Part shown: positions 42,923 through 50,835 of the stretch, in pieces
How the letters are laid out: each line of letters starts with the position of its first letter
Position numbering within the stretch: the first letter of the stretch is position 1
Source of the DNA: Pseudomonas putida
GTDB lineage: Bacteria > Pseudomonadota > Gammaproteobacteria > Pseudomonadales > Pseudomonadaceae
Length of the DNA: 64,000 bases
Direction: 5' to 3'
Assembly (NCBI RefSeq): GCF_028682475.1
Contig: NZ_JANHLE010000012.1
Span: forward strand, 1 to 64,000
Notes under the pieces: model-generated
The model's input: the letters and a program-made list of their open reading frames with translations, nothing else
What the model was told of the DNA's origin: nothing
Database searches by the model: none
Made by a program: the position numbers and the translations under genes

Positions 42923-43864
42923 ATGCACACGATTCGCAGTACCTTGGTGGTAGTGGATTCGCAAAAGTCCACGGATCAGATCCTGAACAGAGCCAGAATG
43001 ATTGCCAGCGCTACTCAATCGCACTTGCACCTGCTGGTCTGTTGCAAGGGCAATCATCACTCTCCCTACTTGAACGACATGCAGAACGCTATGAAAAAGG
43101 AGGGTTATAGCATTAGCGCTCAACAAGCCTGGCATGGCAGTTCACACAAAACCATCATCGCTGCTCAACAGGCGGAAGGCTGCGGCCTTGTAATCACCCA
43201 GCACTTACCCGATAAACCACTGATAAAGCCCCTTCTCACCCCTGAGGACTGGAAACTACTGCGATACTGCCCAAGCCCGGTGCTGATGGTAAAAACCGCC
43301 AGGCCTTGGGCCGGCAGCCCCATTCTTGCAGCCGTCGATGTCGGCAATAGTGATGTGGCGCATCGGCTGCTTCATACCGGCATCGTCAGCCACGGCTACG
43401 ACATCGCCCAACTGGCCGGCGGTGCTCTACACATGGTGAGCGCCCACCCCTACCCCATGCTCTCGGCGAGCGACCCCATGCTGCAAGTCAAAGAGAGCAT
43501 CCAGGCTTTCTATAGCGAACAATGCAAGAAGCTCCAGGCCGAGTTCCACATCAGTGACGAACGCCTGCATATCGAAGAAGGGCCGGCAGACGTAATCATC
43601 CCCTACCTGGCGCACAAACTCGAAGCGGCGCTAACGGTAATCGGCAGTGTAGCCCGTAGCGGACTCAGCGGCGCCTTGGTCGGCAACACCGCCGAAATGA
43701 TTCTGGACACACTCGACTGCGACATACTGGTGCTTAAACCGGACGACATCATCACGCACCTGGAAGAGCTGGCCGCCCCACCGTCGGAACTATCGGCCGA
43801 TAGTGCGGCGTCCTCTTGGCCCTATAACCATCACCATCATCATCACCATCGACCCGGTTCGTAG
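42923..43864 (+). CDS. Tandem universal stress protein with His7 tail
   Basis: The 313-residue protein has two Usp modules (about 1-145 and 148-285); the second holds a nucleotide-binding-type G-x2-G-x9-G(S/T)-like stretch, VIGSVARSGLSGALVGNTAE. Tandem arrangement resembles UspE. CAGGAAG precedes the start at 42923. The C-terminus ends in seven consecutive His followed by RPGS, which is native to the reading frame and could bind metal. Probably stress- or oxygen-limitation-induced, as other tandem USPs in Pseudomonas are. Confidence 0.82.
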   Translation: MHTIRSTLVVVDSQKSTDQILNRARMIASATQSHLHLLVCCKGNHHSPYLNDMQNAMKKEGYSISAQQAWHGSSHKTIIAAQQAEGCGLVITQHLPDKPLIKPLLTPEDWKLLRYCPSPVLMVKTARPWAGSPILAAVDVGNSDVAHRLLHTGIVSHGYDIAQLAGGALHMVSAHPYPMLSASDPMLQVKESIQAFYSEQCKKLQAEFHISDERLHIEEGPADVIIPYLAHKLEAALTVIGSVARSGLSGALVGNTAEMILDTLDCDILVLKPDDIITHLEELAAPPSELSADSAASSWPYNHHHHHHHRPGS

Positions 43865-43970
43865 GCGCAGGTTAACTGCCCCCAAGCCTCCACCTGGAAA
43901 ACCCAGCGTGGGGCTGAACTGAGCGCTAACGTTCAACCCACACTATTGCGACACCTGGCCCCTCCCGCAG

Positions 43971-44384
43971 TCAGGACTCTATTGGCGTATCTCGATTCCG
44001 CCACTCAACGGCGACAGCAATACCCGCCAGCAAGATCGCCAGCGTGTAGGCAAAAAGTCCGAGGTTAACCCCCAGGATCATTTTCTCTGAACCATCCGTG
44101 AGAACCATCGAACCACCGTACCCGTCGCGGAGCCAGTAAGCCATCAAGAACCCACCGGTTACGAACACCGTGAGCAGGCTCGCTAGCTTGAGATTGTCTT
44201 TGCCCCACACAAGCCAGACACTGAAGGCTCCAATCGCCGTGTTCGTGAATAATTGCCAAGTCTCATGCAGCCGAGCGTGGGGCTCCCAGGCCTGGTTGAA
44301 AACATGAGTGTCGTTGATCTCGAGGATCGGTACGACCACGGCGTAAAAGACGATTCCAACTGTCACCAACAGCTTCGCAAGCAT
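43971..44384 (-). CDS. Four-helix membrane protein, unknown
   Basis: The 137-residue protein has four hydrophobic helices (start KLLVTVGIVFYAVVVPIL; then AIGAFSVWLVW; LLTVFVTGGFLMAYWL; LGLFAYTLAILLAGIAVAV) with an acidic/His-rich first loop (NDTHVFNQAWEPHARLHE). AAGGAGG sits 7 bp before ATG 44384. The longer upstream frame has no support. No family recognised with certainty. Confidence 0.6.
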   Translation of the reverse strand: MLAKLLVTVGIVFYAVVVPILEINDTHVFNQAWEPHARLHETWQLFTNTAIGAFSVWLVWGKDNLKLASLLTVFVTGGFLMAYWLRDGYGGSMVLTDGSEKMILGVNLGLFAYTLAILLAGIAVAVEWRNRDTPIES

Positions 44385-44485
44385 CCGCAACCTCCTTGTC
44401 CGTGATTTGGGCGTTATCTGCCCCTGCCAGCACTGTAGCGTGCTGCTCACAGGTGATCCAGAAACAAAAAGCCCAGCGCCATAAC

Positions 44486-44854
44486 TTATGTTCTTGAACA
44501 CACAAACGCAGCATCGAGAAGCCTGCCATGGTCATACCAGGCATCTCTTTGGTAGGCGGAGTAGTGATACTGCTGCCCGGAAACATGGACCTCAACAAGG
44601 CCACTGGCTTTGTCAGGGTCGGTGTTTTCAACAAACAGCTTGAGCGAGTTGTTATCCTTTAGCACGAACGTACTTGAACTCCCTCGGAGTTCATCCTGAA
44701 CGCACACCATATAATCTGGCGGGCTCTTCGCGATAGTGCCGGAAATGTGGTCATGTCCAATGCGGACATCCGGGTTCTGGGCGCAACCAGCAAGGAAAAA
44801 GACCACCAAAGAAGACACTATCACGCCGCGGGAGAGCAACCTTGGGCTCTTCAT
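44486..44854 (-). CDS. Hypothetical lipoprotein
   Basis: The 122-residue protein has a signal peptide with lipobox FFLAGC and a small soluble domain with two more Cys (MVCVQDE, FVCSRT) that could form a disulfide. Start at 44854 is chosen for the signal peptide. No known domain. It is 101 bp upstream of the four-helix membrane gene on the same strand. Confidence 0.6.
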   Translation of the reverse strand: MKSPRLLSRGVIVSSLVVFFLAGCAQNPDVRIGHDHISGTIAKSPPDYMVCVQDELRGSSSTFVLKDNNSLKLFVENTDPDKASGLVEVHVSGQQYHYSAYQRDAWYDHGRLLDAAFVCSRT

Positions 44855-45379
44855 GCTACACCTCCGATCACCCCCATAAAAAACCATGGATAGCTTCGGA
44901 TGAGAAAAGCCCTTTTTAATTATAGCTACACTGAATATCCAGACACTGCATCACCTGCAAATACTAGCTCCATTGGAAACCGCAAAGTAGTCGAGTTAGC
45001 TATATATATTACGTTGAATTTGAATTAGCTCGGTTTATTCACTGTTCAAGCATACAAGTAAATCAATCAATGACTCGAGGTACGCCGTAGTCGAAATGCC
45101 CCTGTCCGGACGAGACATGGCCGAACATGGCTATTTCATGCCTGTCATCATCTCGTCACGCTACTCGACCAATATGACCAAGCCAAAGGGATTTGGCCCC
45201 GTCTGCAGAGAGCCCGGCCTAGCGCTGGGCTTTTCATTTCCAGCACCCTCCTCGCCCTACAGGCTTTTTGCCAGCCACTGCTACGCTTATCCATGTGCCA
45301 GGCCTGCGGCCCTGTGCCGAAGCGGTCCGTTTGCCATGGCCATCATGGCAGGTAGCATTGCCTGCCATTGGGAGGCAGC
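44855..45379. other. 525-bp intergenic region, AT-richer than surroundings
   Basis: No convincing gene. An AT-rich tract (about 44915-45065) is followed by a hairpin at 45211-45234 (next entry). A 95-codon open frame at 45096 has unusual composition and no recognisable features. A small RNA ending at the hairpin is conceivable but unsupported by any recognised motif (few GGA repeats, so not Rsm-type). Confidence 0.4.
45211..45234 (+). terminator. Orphan terminator-like hairpin
   Basis: AGCCCGGC/GCTGGGCT pair over 8 positions (one G-T) around CTAGC, followed by TTTT. No annotated rightward gene ends here, so it may terminate an unrecognised small transcript or be a scar of a lost gene. Confidence 0.5.
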
Positions 45380-45727
45380 ATGAAACCGCTATTTGTTGTT
45401 GTCTTGAGCGCGAGCCTTTGTCTCACCGGTGCAAGCGCTGCAATCGCTGATGAAGTGATTTCCCAGGAAGCTGACACTACGGTTGGGTCTGGATTTGGTG
45501 CGGGAACAGGGCTGCTGGTTGGCGGCGCAGTAGGCGGCCCGATAGGGGCAGGTGTAGGACTGTTTGTCGGATCTGGTGTGCAGTCCGCAACGGGACAGCA
45601 GGGACACGCTTACAAGGTACGCAGCAGTACCGGAGAGGTAAGCACTTTCCGCTCCCCGCGTGAAGAGTTCGCCGTTGGCCAGCAGGTCGAAGTGAGCGGC
45701 ATAAGGCTGCGGGCCGCTACGCCATAG
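45380..45727 (+). CDS. Small exported glycine-zipper-like protein
   Basis: The 115-residue protein has a Sec signal peptide (about residues 1-24) followed by a Gly-rich hydrophobic stretch with glycine-zipper spacing (GFGAGTGLLVGGAVGGPIGAGVGLFVGSGV, split roughly 36-66), then a short polar domain. Such proteins associate with the outer membrane. GGGAGG precedes the start. A terminator follows at 45754. Confidence 0.65.
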   Translation: MKPLFVVVLSASLCLTGASAAIADEVISQEADTTVGSGFGAGTGLLVGGAVGGPIGAGVGLFVGSGVQSATGQQGHAYKVRSSTGEVSTFRSPREEFAVGQQVEVSGIRLRAATP

Positions 45728-45753
45728 GCAGTTTTCGCCCTCCCCTATGAGGA

Positions 45754-45775
45754 AGCCCGCTTCGGCGGGCTTTTG
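45754..45775 (+). terminator. Rho-independent terminator
   Basis: AAGCCCGC-TTCG-GCGGGCTT with a TTCG tetraloop followed by TTTT, 27 bp after the glycine-zipper gene. Confidence 0.85.
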
Positions 45776-45818
45776 TAGACTGCGGGTGTGCCGTCAGTCG
45801 CGTGAAAGCCCGAGCCTT

Positions 45819-46052
45819 TTAGCGTTGATCATCATGCACAGTGACCCTCACGCCCGTAGCCACAATCTCGTACTCAGTCTCGGAAATTTTTTTCACGTCA
45901 CCACCAAATTGCATCTCGAAATGCTTCAGGCCTTCATGTCGAATCATGCCGTTTGACGAGCGTTCGACGGTCTCATCCTGATAGATGTTGATAACGTACT
46001 TCACATTATCCGTGCCAACTCCTACTATTTTCCCAACATATTTATCTGCCAT
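45819..46052 (-). CDS. Small soluble hypothetical protein
   Basis: The 77-residue protein starts at ATG 46052 with AAGGAG upstream and reads MADKYVGKIVGVGTDNVKY..., beta-rich, no signal peptide, no known domain. The frame is open further upstream to 46145 because it runs by chance into a transposase remnant in the same frame (next entry); that extension should not be included in the gene. Confidence 0.55.
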   Translation of the reverse strand: MADKYVGKIVGVGTDNVKYVINIYQDETVERSSNGMIRHEGLKHFEMQFGGDVKKISETEYEIVATGVRVTVHDDQR

Positions 46053-46103
46053 GTCCGAACTCCTTGCGCGAATCTTCAAAGTAGCAGGTACTGGCAGGGA
46101 TTG

Positions 46104-46160
46104 ATGGAACGCCTTGATCGTCGCCTCTTTTATCGTGCGATTCATCCGCTCGGCTGGAAT
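46104..46160 (-). pseudogene. IS481-type transposase fragment
   Basis: The leftward frame reads IPAERMNRTIKEATIKAFH. The AERMNRTIKEAT-x-K-x-FH stretch is characteristic of the rve catalytic region of IS481/IS3-related transposases. Only about 19 codons remain, with no IS ends found on either side. Confidence 0.5.
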
Positions 46161-46187
46161 TCCGCATCACAGCTAACCATGGCGAGC

Positions 46188-46394
46188 TCAAACATGTGGA
46201 TGTATCGGCCCGCCAAATATCCGCAACTGATACTCCTGAATCGCTTCGAACAATGACGCCGCCTTTAGTCGCAAACGCTCCACTTCCTCCGCTGGCGTAA
46301 GGGAATCCCGAGCTTCGTGATATTGGCGTATCGCATCCATTGCCTGGAGCATCAGAGGTTCACCAGCGGCAATCTTCTCGTCCAAGTCGTCCAT
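46188..46394 (-). CDS. Small acidic hypothetical protein
   Basis: The 68-residue protein is mostly alpha-helical (MDDLDEKIAAGEPLMLQAMD..., then ARDSLTPAEEVERLRLKAASL) without signal or membrane segment. AAGGAA precedes ATG 46394. No recognised domain; similar short proteins occur as orphans in Pseudomonas. Confidence 0.5.
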   Translation of the reverse strand: MDDLDEKIAAGEPLMLQAMDAIRQYHEARDSLTPAEEVERLRLKAASLFEAIQEYQLRIFGGPIHPHV

Positions 46395-46408
46395 GACTCA
46401 GTTCCTTG

Positions 46409-46690
46409 TTATTTTATTAAGACAGCATAGGCGGCCTCGCTAGCCAGCCCAGCTATTCGTGCCCGGTCATATGCTTTCGCCAGCTCTCCCGCTCGAGCAT
46501 CAGCCCGTGCGCGCAGGTCGGAGAGCACCATGGCGGCGAGCTTGGCTGCATCGTCCCGCATCCGCTGACCAGCAGCATCGGCGCCAGTAGCACCAGCCGC
46601 CGCGAATTTGGCCGTTGAGTAGCAGTCGGCCAAGATCAAGCCGGTGAGAAGGTAAGGCAACTGAACCAGATGTTCGACGCGCCGCAGTAT
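46409..46690 (-). pseudogene. Phage DUF2514/Rz-like C-terminal fragment
   Basis: The leftward frame ends in a helical segment (LRARADARAGELAKAYDRARIAG, then ASEAAYAVL) that resembles the C-terminus of phage DUF2514 lysis-region proteins. The expected N-terminal membrane anchor is not visible, and similarity fades before any convincing start, so I treat it as a remnant; the 5' boundary is approximate. Confidence 0.4.
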
Positions 46691-46847
46691 GCCGAACAGT
46701 TCTTGGCGCTGACCCGAAAGCCGGGATCTGCGAATAAGGACTAAGTGCGTTCTCACGGATGCCGCAGGGCACCCGGTCAGCAACGAGAAGACCAAGGTAT
46801 CGAAGGAAGGCTGGGTCGAATACCAGCCAGAAACAAGAGCAGCTTAA
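46640..46847 (+). pseudogene. Two phage-like protein tails in different frames
   Basis: Two rightward C-terminal fragments in different frames end at 46744 (…MFDAPQYAEQFLALTRKPGS…) and 46847 (…HPVSNEKTKVSKEGWVEYQPE…). Neither has a start or a recognised complete domain. They look like eroded coding sequence, probably phage-derived given the neighbours, but the family is not identified. Confidence 0.3.
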
Positions 46848-46854
46848 CTTTTGA

Positions 46855-47043
46855 CTATCTCACGGGCGGTTGTTTGTGGGTCTCCAGTTGCCGTGCAGCT
46901 CTAGCGAACCATACCCCAACGCCTATCACCAGCAGGCAAATGATCACAATGTCCCATGCTTTGTGCTCGACCGCTGAGTAGATCGCAAAAAACTGCAGGG
47001 CTGCAGCCCACCACAAAAACGGCGTGATTTTTGAGTAGCGCAT
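46855..47043 (-). CDS. Small two-helix membrane protein
   Basis: The 62-residue protein has two hydrophobic helices (TPFLWWAAALQFFAIYS and DIVIICLLVIGVGVWFA) and a basic tail. A GAGGTG sequence precedes the ATG at 47043. No family recognised; could be a remnant of the integrated element's cargo or a genuine small membrane gene. Confidence 0.45.
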   Translation of the reverse strand: MRYSKITPFLWWAAALQFFAIYSAVEHKAWDIVIICLLVIGVGVWFARAARQLETHKQPPVR

Positions 47044-47109
47044 ATATCACCTCACTACCCCCAACTAATTGAATTTTAGCCGAGTCTCGGCGAGGTATCC
47101 CCATGCCCA

Positions 47110-47349
47110 GAGCTGCTGCGCAATCGCTGGGACGAAGCGCGGGCGCTGGCCAGATCAACAGCCGTGGAGGAAGGCGACAGCCTCTTGGCGGCTCGAATCA
47201 CGCAGTTCCAGTTCCGCGACATCCGACCGAAGGCAGCATCTGAGATCAAGGATATTGAGGACGCCAGCCTGCTTTTGGGCCATACCAAGGGCGACATCAC
47301 CGAACGGGTTTATCGCCGGGTTGGAGCAATCGCAAAACCATCTAAATAG
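47110..47349 (+). pseudogene. C-terminal fragment of a phage-type tyrosine integrase
   Basis: The rightward frame from about 47110 reads LLRNRWDEARALA, then FQFRDIRPKAASEI with the catalytic Arg, LLLGHTKGD with the catalytic His and ITERVYRR with the nucleophile Tyr, ending naturally. This is the C-terminal ~80 residues of a P22/lambda-type site-specific recombinase. The N-terminal DNA-binding part is missing. It points at the 3' end of tRNA-Ser 120 bp away, the standard place for an integrase next to its attachment site. Confidence 0.8.
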
Positions 47350-47437
47350 GGAAAGTTTCGGAACTCTTTCCGAAAAGTATCGGAACTCTTAGGCTTTTGC
47401 CCAAGTTCGGCAGGGACTTTTCTCGCCCCCAAAAACG

Positions 47438-47465
47438 CAAAAAGCCCTGAATAATCAGGGCTTTG
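47438..47465 (-). terminator. Terminator of tRNA-Ser
   Basis: Read leftward: AAAGCCCTGA-TTAT-TCAGGGCTTT then TTGCG, immediately after the tRNA 3' end. Confidence 0.85.
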
Positions 47466-47469
47466 AAGA

Positions 47470-47557
47470 TGGCGGAAGCGTAGAGATTCGAACTCTAGGA
47501 TAGTTGCCCATCGACGGTTTTCAAGACCGTTGCCTTAAACCACTCGGCCACGCTTCC
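47470..47557 (-). tRNA. tRNA-Ser (anticodon UGA)
   Basis: Read leftward from 47557: acceptor GGAAGCG pairs with CGCTTCC, the D arm has GGCCGAG and TTTAAGGC, the anticodon loop is CTTGAAA (TGA), there is a long variable arm as expected for a class II tRNA, the T loop is GTTCGAATC and CCA is encoded. Its 3' end faces the integrase fragment. Confidence 0.95.
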
Positions 47558-47678
47558 TCGTATTGCGGGCGCCATAATACCGAAATGAAACAAGCTGTCA
47601 AACTCTCTGTGTAGCTGGCTTGCAGACCTCTGTTATGATCTTTGCATCTGAACGTTTCAAACCCACAGGAGTGTCGCC

Positions 47679-48350
47679 ATGCGCGAACAGGATTACGCCG
47701 TCAATCACGGCCAGCAGGTCGAGCAGCAGGAGGTCAGCCGGGTCCTGCGCAATACGTACGGGCTGCTGGCTATCACCCTCGCCTTCAGTGGCGTCATGGC
47801 CTTCGTTGCACAGCAAATGCGCGTCGGCTACCCGAATGTTTTCGTGGTGCTGATCGGCTTCTATGGCCTGTTCTTCCTCACCAACAAGCTGCGTGATTCG
47901 GCCTGGGGCCTGGTGTCTACCTTCGCCCTCACCGGTTTCATGGGCTTCATTCTCGGCCCGATCCTCAACCGTTACCTGGGTATGGCCGGTGGCGCCGAGG
48001 TGGTCAGCTCGGCTTTCGCCATGACCGCGCTGGTGTTCGGTGGCCTGTCGGCCTATGTGCTGATCACCCGTAAGGACATGAGCTTCCTCGGTGGTTTCAT
48101 CACCGCCGGTTTCTTCGTCCTGATGGGCGCGGTGCTGGCCAGCCTGTTCTTCCAGATCAGCGGCCTGCAGCTGGCGATCAGCGCCGGTTTCGTGCTGTTC
48201 TCGTCGGTCTGCATTCTGTTCCAGACCAGCGCGATCATTCACGGTGGCGAGCGTAACTACATCATGGCAACCATCAGCCTGTATGTATCGATCTACAACC
48301 TGTTCGTCAGCCTGCTGCAGCTGTTCGGCCTGATGGGTCGCGATGACTGA
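47679..48350 (+). CDS. yccA: Bax-inhibitor-1/YccA family membrane protein
   Basis: The 223-residue protein has about seven hydrophobic helices and the BI-1 pattern (VLRNTYGLLAITLAFSG near residue 20, AFAMTALVFGGLSAYVL, C-terminal YVSIYNLFVSLLQLFG with an acidic end MGRDD). E. coli YccA modulates FtsH; the BI-1 family is proposed to leak Ca2+/H+. GGAGTG lies before the ATG. Monocistronic, with a terminator after it. Confidence 0.9.
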   Translation: MREQDYAVNHGQQVEQQEVSRVLRNTYGLLAITLAFSGVMAFVAQQMRVGYPNVFVVLIGFYGLFFLTNKLRDSAWGLVSTFALTGFMGFILGPILNRYLGMAGGAEVVSSAFAMTALVFGGLSAYVLITRKDMSFLGGFITAGFFVLMGAVLASLFFQISGLQLAISAGFVLFSSVCILFQTSAIIHGGERNYIMATISLYVSIYNLFVSLLQLFGLMGRDD

Positions 48351-48373
48351 TCGAGTGGTTGGTCGTTTGTGAG

Positions 48374-48397
48374 AAAGCCCGCTTCGGCGGGCTTTTT
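48374..48397 (+). terminator. Rho-independent terminator of yccA
   Basis: AAAGCCCGC-TTC-GGCGGGCTTT with six T residues, 24 bp after the yccA stop. Confidence 0.88.
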
Positions 48398-48456
48398 TGT
48401 GGGTGTGGGTTGGCAGGCATTGGCGCGCTGCCAGGTTTTGGCAAGGCTTTGCCTTG

Positions 48457-48484
48457 CATCGCTGGCAAGACCAGCTCCCACACG
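48457..48484. repeat. Single REP-like unit
   Basis: CATCGCTGGCAAGACCAGCTCCCACACG matches the second REP type of this window (compare 49968 and 63236); a single copy in the 223-bp gap before the permease gene. Confidence 0.7.
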
Positions 48485-48573
48485 GACCGCGCAAGGCTGC
48501 GATATCAATCACTACCCCAAATGGCCACAGCCCCGTAGAATGCGCTCCTTTTTTCTTCCGGGGCAGCACTCCC

Positions 48574-49953
48574 ATGAGTTCAATCGAGCAAGGACCCGGC
48601 GCACCCGCGCAGGCCAATGAACTGGTCCTCGGCCTTGAAGACCGGCCACGACCGCTGATTGCGATGCTGGCCGCACTGCAGCATTTGCTGGCGATCATTG
48701 TGCCAATCGTGACGCCGGGCCTGCTGATCTGCCAGGCGCTGGGGGTCTCGCCCCGGGATACCAACCTGATCGTGTCGATGTCGCTGGTGATTTCCGGGAT
48801 CGCCACCTTTGTCCAGTGCCGACGCTTCGGGCCGTTCGGTGCCGGGCTGTTGATTGTTCAGGGCACCAGTTTCAACTTTGTCGGGCCGTTGATCGCCGGT
48901 GGTGCGTTGATGGTCAAGCAAGGCACGCCGGTGGAAGCGGTGATGGCAGCGATTTTCGGCGTGGTGATCGCCGGCTCTTTCGTGGAAATGGGTATTTCGC
49001 GCATTTTGCCGTTCGTTAAGCGCCTGATCACCCCGCTGGTGACCGGCATTGTGGTGTTGATGATCGGCCTGACCCTGATCAAGGTCGGCCTGATCAGCAT
49101 GGGTGGTGGTTTTGCCGCCATGAGCAACGGCACCTTCGCCAATGGCGAGAACCTGCTGCTGTCGGGCGTGGTGTTGGCGATTATCGTGGTGCTCAACCGC
49201 ATTCCGGTGGTGTGGATGCGCAGTTGCGCCATCGTCATTGCCTTGGCCGTGGGTTATGCCCTGGCCGGCTATCTGGGCCGCCTGGACTTCACCGGTATGC
49301 ACCAGGCCGAGCTGTTCCAGGTACCAATGCCACTGCATTTCGGCCTGGGCTTCTCCTGGGCGCTGTTCATTCCGATGCTGGTGATCTACCTGGTGACTTC
49401 GCTGGAAGCCATTGGTGACGTTACCGCCACCAGCAAGGTCTCGCGCCAGCCGGTCGAAGGCCCGCTGTGGATGCAACGGATCAAGGGCGGTGTACTGGTC
49501 AACGGCGCCAATTCGCTGCTGGCCGGGGTGTTCAATACCTTCCCGAGCTCGGTTTTCGCTCAGAACAACGGCGTTATTCAGCTGACCGGTATTGCCAGCC
49601 GGCATATCGGTGTGTGGATCGCGGCGATGCTGGTGATCCTTGGCCTGTTCCCGAGTGTTGCCGGAGTGATCCAGGCAGTACCGGAGCCAGTGCTCGGCGG
49701 TGCGGCGATGGTGATGTTCGGGGCGGTGGCCGCGTCGGGAATCAATATTCTCGCCAGCATCAGCCTGGATCGTCGCGCGCTGTTGATTATTGCTGTGTCG
49801 CTGGCGTTGGGCCTGGGTGTGGCGCAGGTGCCGGAGTTCCTGGCGCATATGCCGTCGGCGCTACGCAATGTGCTGGAATCGGGTGTGGCTACCGGGGGGA
49901 TTTGTGCTCTGGTGCTGAACTGGTTCTTGCCGGAGCATAAAGACAAGGCTTGA
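48574..49953 (+). CDS. NCS2-family xanthine/uracil permease
   Basis: The 459-residue protein has about 14 hydrophobic helices with the NAT/NCS2 features QHLLAIIVPIV (helix 1, His in the QH motif), FVQ at helix 3 and the NAT signature region around TSLEAIGDVTATSKVS with the functional Glu. FSQNNG-type motif reads FAQNNGVIQLTG. It imports xanthine, uric acid or uracil with protons. Close to XanP/UacT; the exact substrate is not determined here. No catabolic genes are adjacent. Confidence 0.87.
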   Translation: MSSIEQGPGAPAQANELVLGLEDRPRPLIAMLAALQHLLAIIVPIVTPGLLICQALGVSPRDTNLIVSMSLVISGIATFVQCRRFGPFGAGLLIVQGTSFNFVGPLIAGGALMVKQGTPVEAVMAAIFGVVIAGSFVEMGISRILPFVKRLITPLVTGIVVLMIGLTLIKVGLISMGGGFAAMSNGTFANGENLLLSGVVLAIIVVLNRIPVVWMRSCAIVIALAVGYALAGYLGRLDFTGMHQAELFQVPMPLHFGLGFSWALFIPMLVIYLVTSLEAIGDVTATSKVSRQPVEGPLWMQRIKGGVLVNGANSLLAGVFNTFPSSVFAQNNGVIQLTGIASRHIGVWIAAMLVILGLFPSVAGVIQAVPEPVLGGAAMVMFGAVAASGINILASISLDRRALLIIAVSLALGLGVAQVPEFLAHMPSALRNVLESGVATGGICALVLNWFLPEHKDKA

Positions 49954-49967
49954 GATGGCCGTGACGC

Positions 49968-49995
49968 CATCGCTGGCAAGCCAGCTCCCACAGGG
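49968..49995. repeat. Single REP-like unit
   Basis: CATCGCTGGCAAGCCAGCTCCCACAGGG follows the permease stop by 15 bp, the common location of REP units at 3' ends. Confidence 0.7.
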
Positions 49996-50014
49996 GGCTA
50001 GGTAAGCCCCAAAG

Positions 50015-50043
50015 AGCCCGTGGCATGTTGCTGCGGGCTTTTT
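50015..50043 (+). terminator. Terminator-like hairpin before tusD
   Basis: AGCCCG...CGGGCT with an inner GCA/TGC pairing and a TTTTT tail. It ends the permease transcript and lies 39 bp before tusD. Confidence 0.75.
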
Positions 50044-50081
50044 GCTTTATGATTGGCGCAGTTTTGCTGAATGAGCCTTCC

Positions 50082-50474
50082 ATGAAGTTCGCCATTGCGG
50101 TTTTTTCTCCAGCCCACGCGCCCTCCTCGCGCCGCGCCCTGCAATTTGCCCAGGCTGCACTGGCCGGTGGGCATGAAATTGTCCGGCTGTTTTTTTATCA
50201 GGATGGCGTGCACAGCGCTTCAGCCAACGTGGTTGCGCCACAGGATGAACTGGATGTCGCTGCCAATTGGCGGTCCTTCATCAGTGAGCATCAGCTCGAT
50301 GCTGTCGTGTGCATTGCCGCCGCCCTGCGCCGTGGCGTGCTCAATGCCGAAGAAGCCCAACGCTATCAGCGCCCGGCAGTGAACCTGCCGGCACCTTGGG
50401 AACTGTCCGGTCTTGGTCAGTTGCATGAAGGCGCACAAAGCGCCGACCGGTTGATCTGCTTTGGAGGCGATTGA
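50082..50474 (+). CDS. tusD: Sulfur relay protein TusD
   Basis: The 130-residue DsrE-fold protein has the N-terminal FAIAVFSPAHAPSSRRAL and the sulfur-accepting Cys in DAVVCIAAALRRGV (Cys78). With TusB and TusC it receives persulfide sulfur from TusA and passes it to TusE for 2-thiolation of tRNA U34. Start at 50082 is chosen by family alignment. The following tusC starts 1 bp after its stop. Confidence 0.93.
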   Translation: MKFAIAVFSPAHAPSSRRALQFAQAALAGGHEIVRLFFYQDGVHSASANVVAPQDELDVAANWRSFISEHQLDAVVCIAAALRRGVLNAEEAQRYQRPAVNLPAPWELSGLGQLHEGAQSADRLICFGGD

Positions 50475-50475
50475 A

Positions 50476-50835
50476 ATGGCCAAGTCTTTGCTGATTATCA
50501 GCCGCCAGGCGCCCTGGGCCGGTCCTTCTGCCCGTGAAGCGCTGGATATTGCCCTCGCCGGTGGCGCCTTCGATCTGCCGCTGGGCATGCTGTTTCTCGA
50601 CGACGGGGTGTTCCAGCTCGCGTCCGGCCAGCAACCTGCCCAGCTGCAACAGAAGAACCTGGCCGCCAATCTGCAGGCTCTGCCGATGTTCGGTGTCGAA
50701 GAGCTGTTTGTCGCCAGTAGCAGCTTGCAGGAGCGCGGACTGGCAGTAGAGACCCTGAGCTTGCCCGTGCAAGCGCTGGATGACGCCACGCTGACCGCGT
50801 TGATCGACCGTTTTGACCAGGTGATTACCCTCTGA
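50476..50835 (+). CDS. tusC: Sulfur relay protein TusC
   Basis: The 119-residue protein starts MAKSLLIISRQAPWAG and includes the TusC-type ALDIALAGGAFDLPLGMLFLDDGVFQL segment. It is a DsrE-family subunit of the TusBCD heterohexamer. The gene ends in TGATG shared with tusB. Confidence 0.93.
   Translation: MAKSLLIISRQAPWAGPSAREALDIALAGGAFDLPLGMLFLDDGVFQLASGQQPAQLQQKNLAANLQALPMFGVEELFVASSSLQERGLAVETLSLPVQALDDATLTALIDRFDQVITL

Noticed and set aside
44855..45234. Rsm-type regulatory RNA
   Set aside because: Too few GGA motifs and no GacA upstream element.
45096..45383. 95-codon open frame before the glycine-zipper gene
   Set aside because: No ribosome site, runs through the terminator hairpin, and composition looks non-coding.
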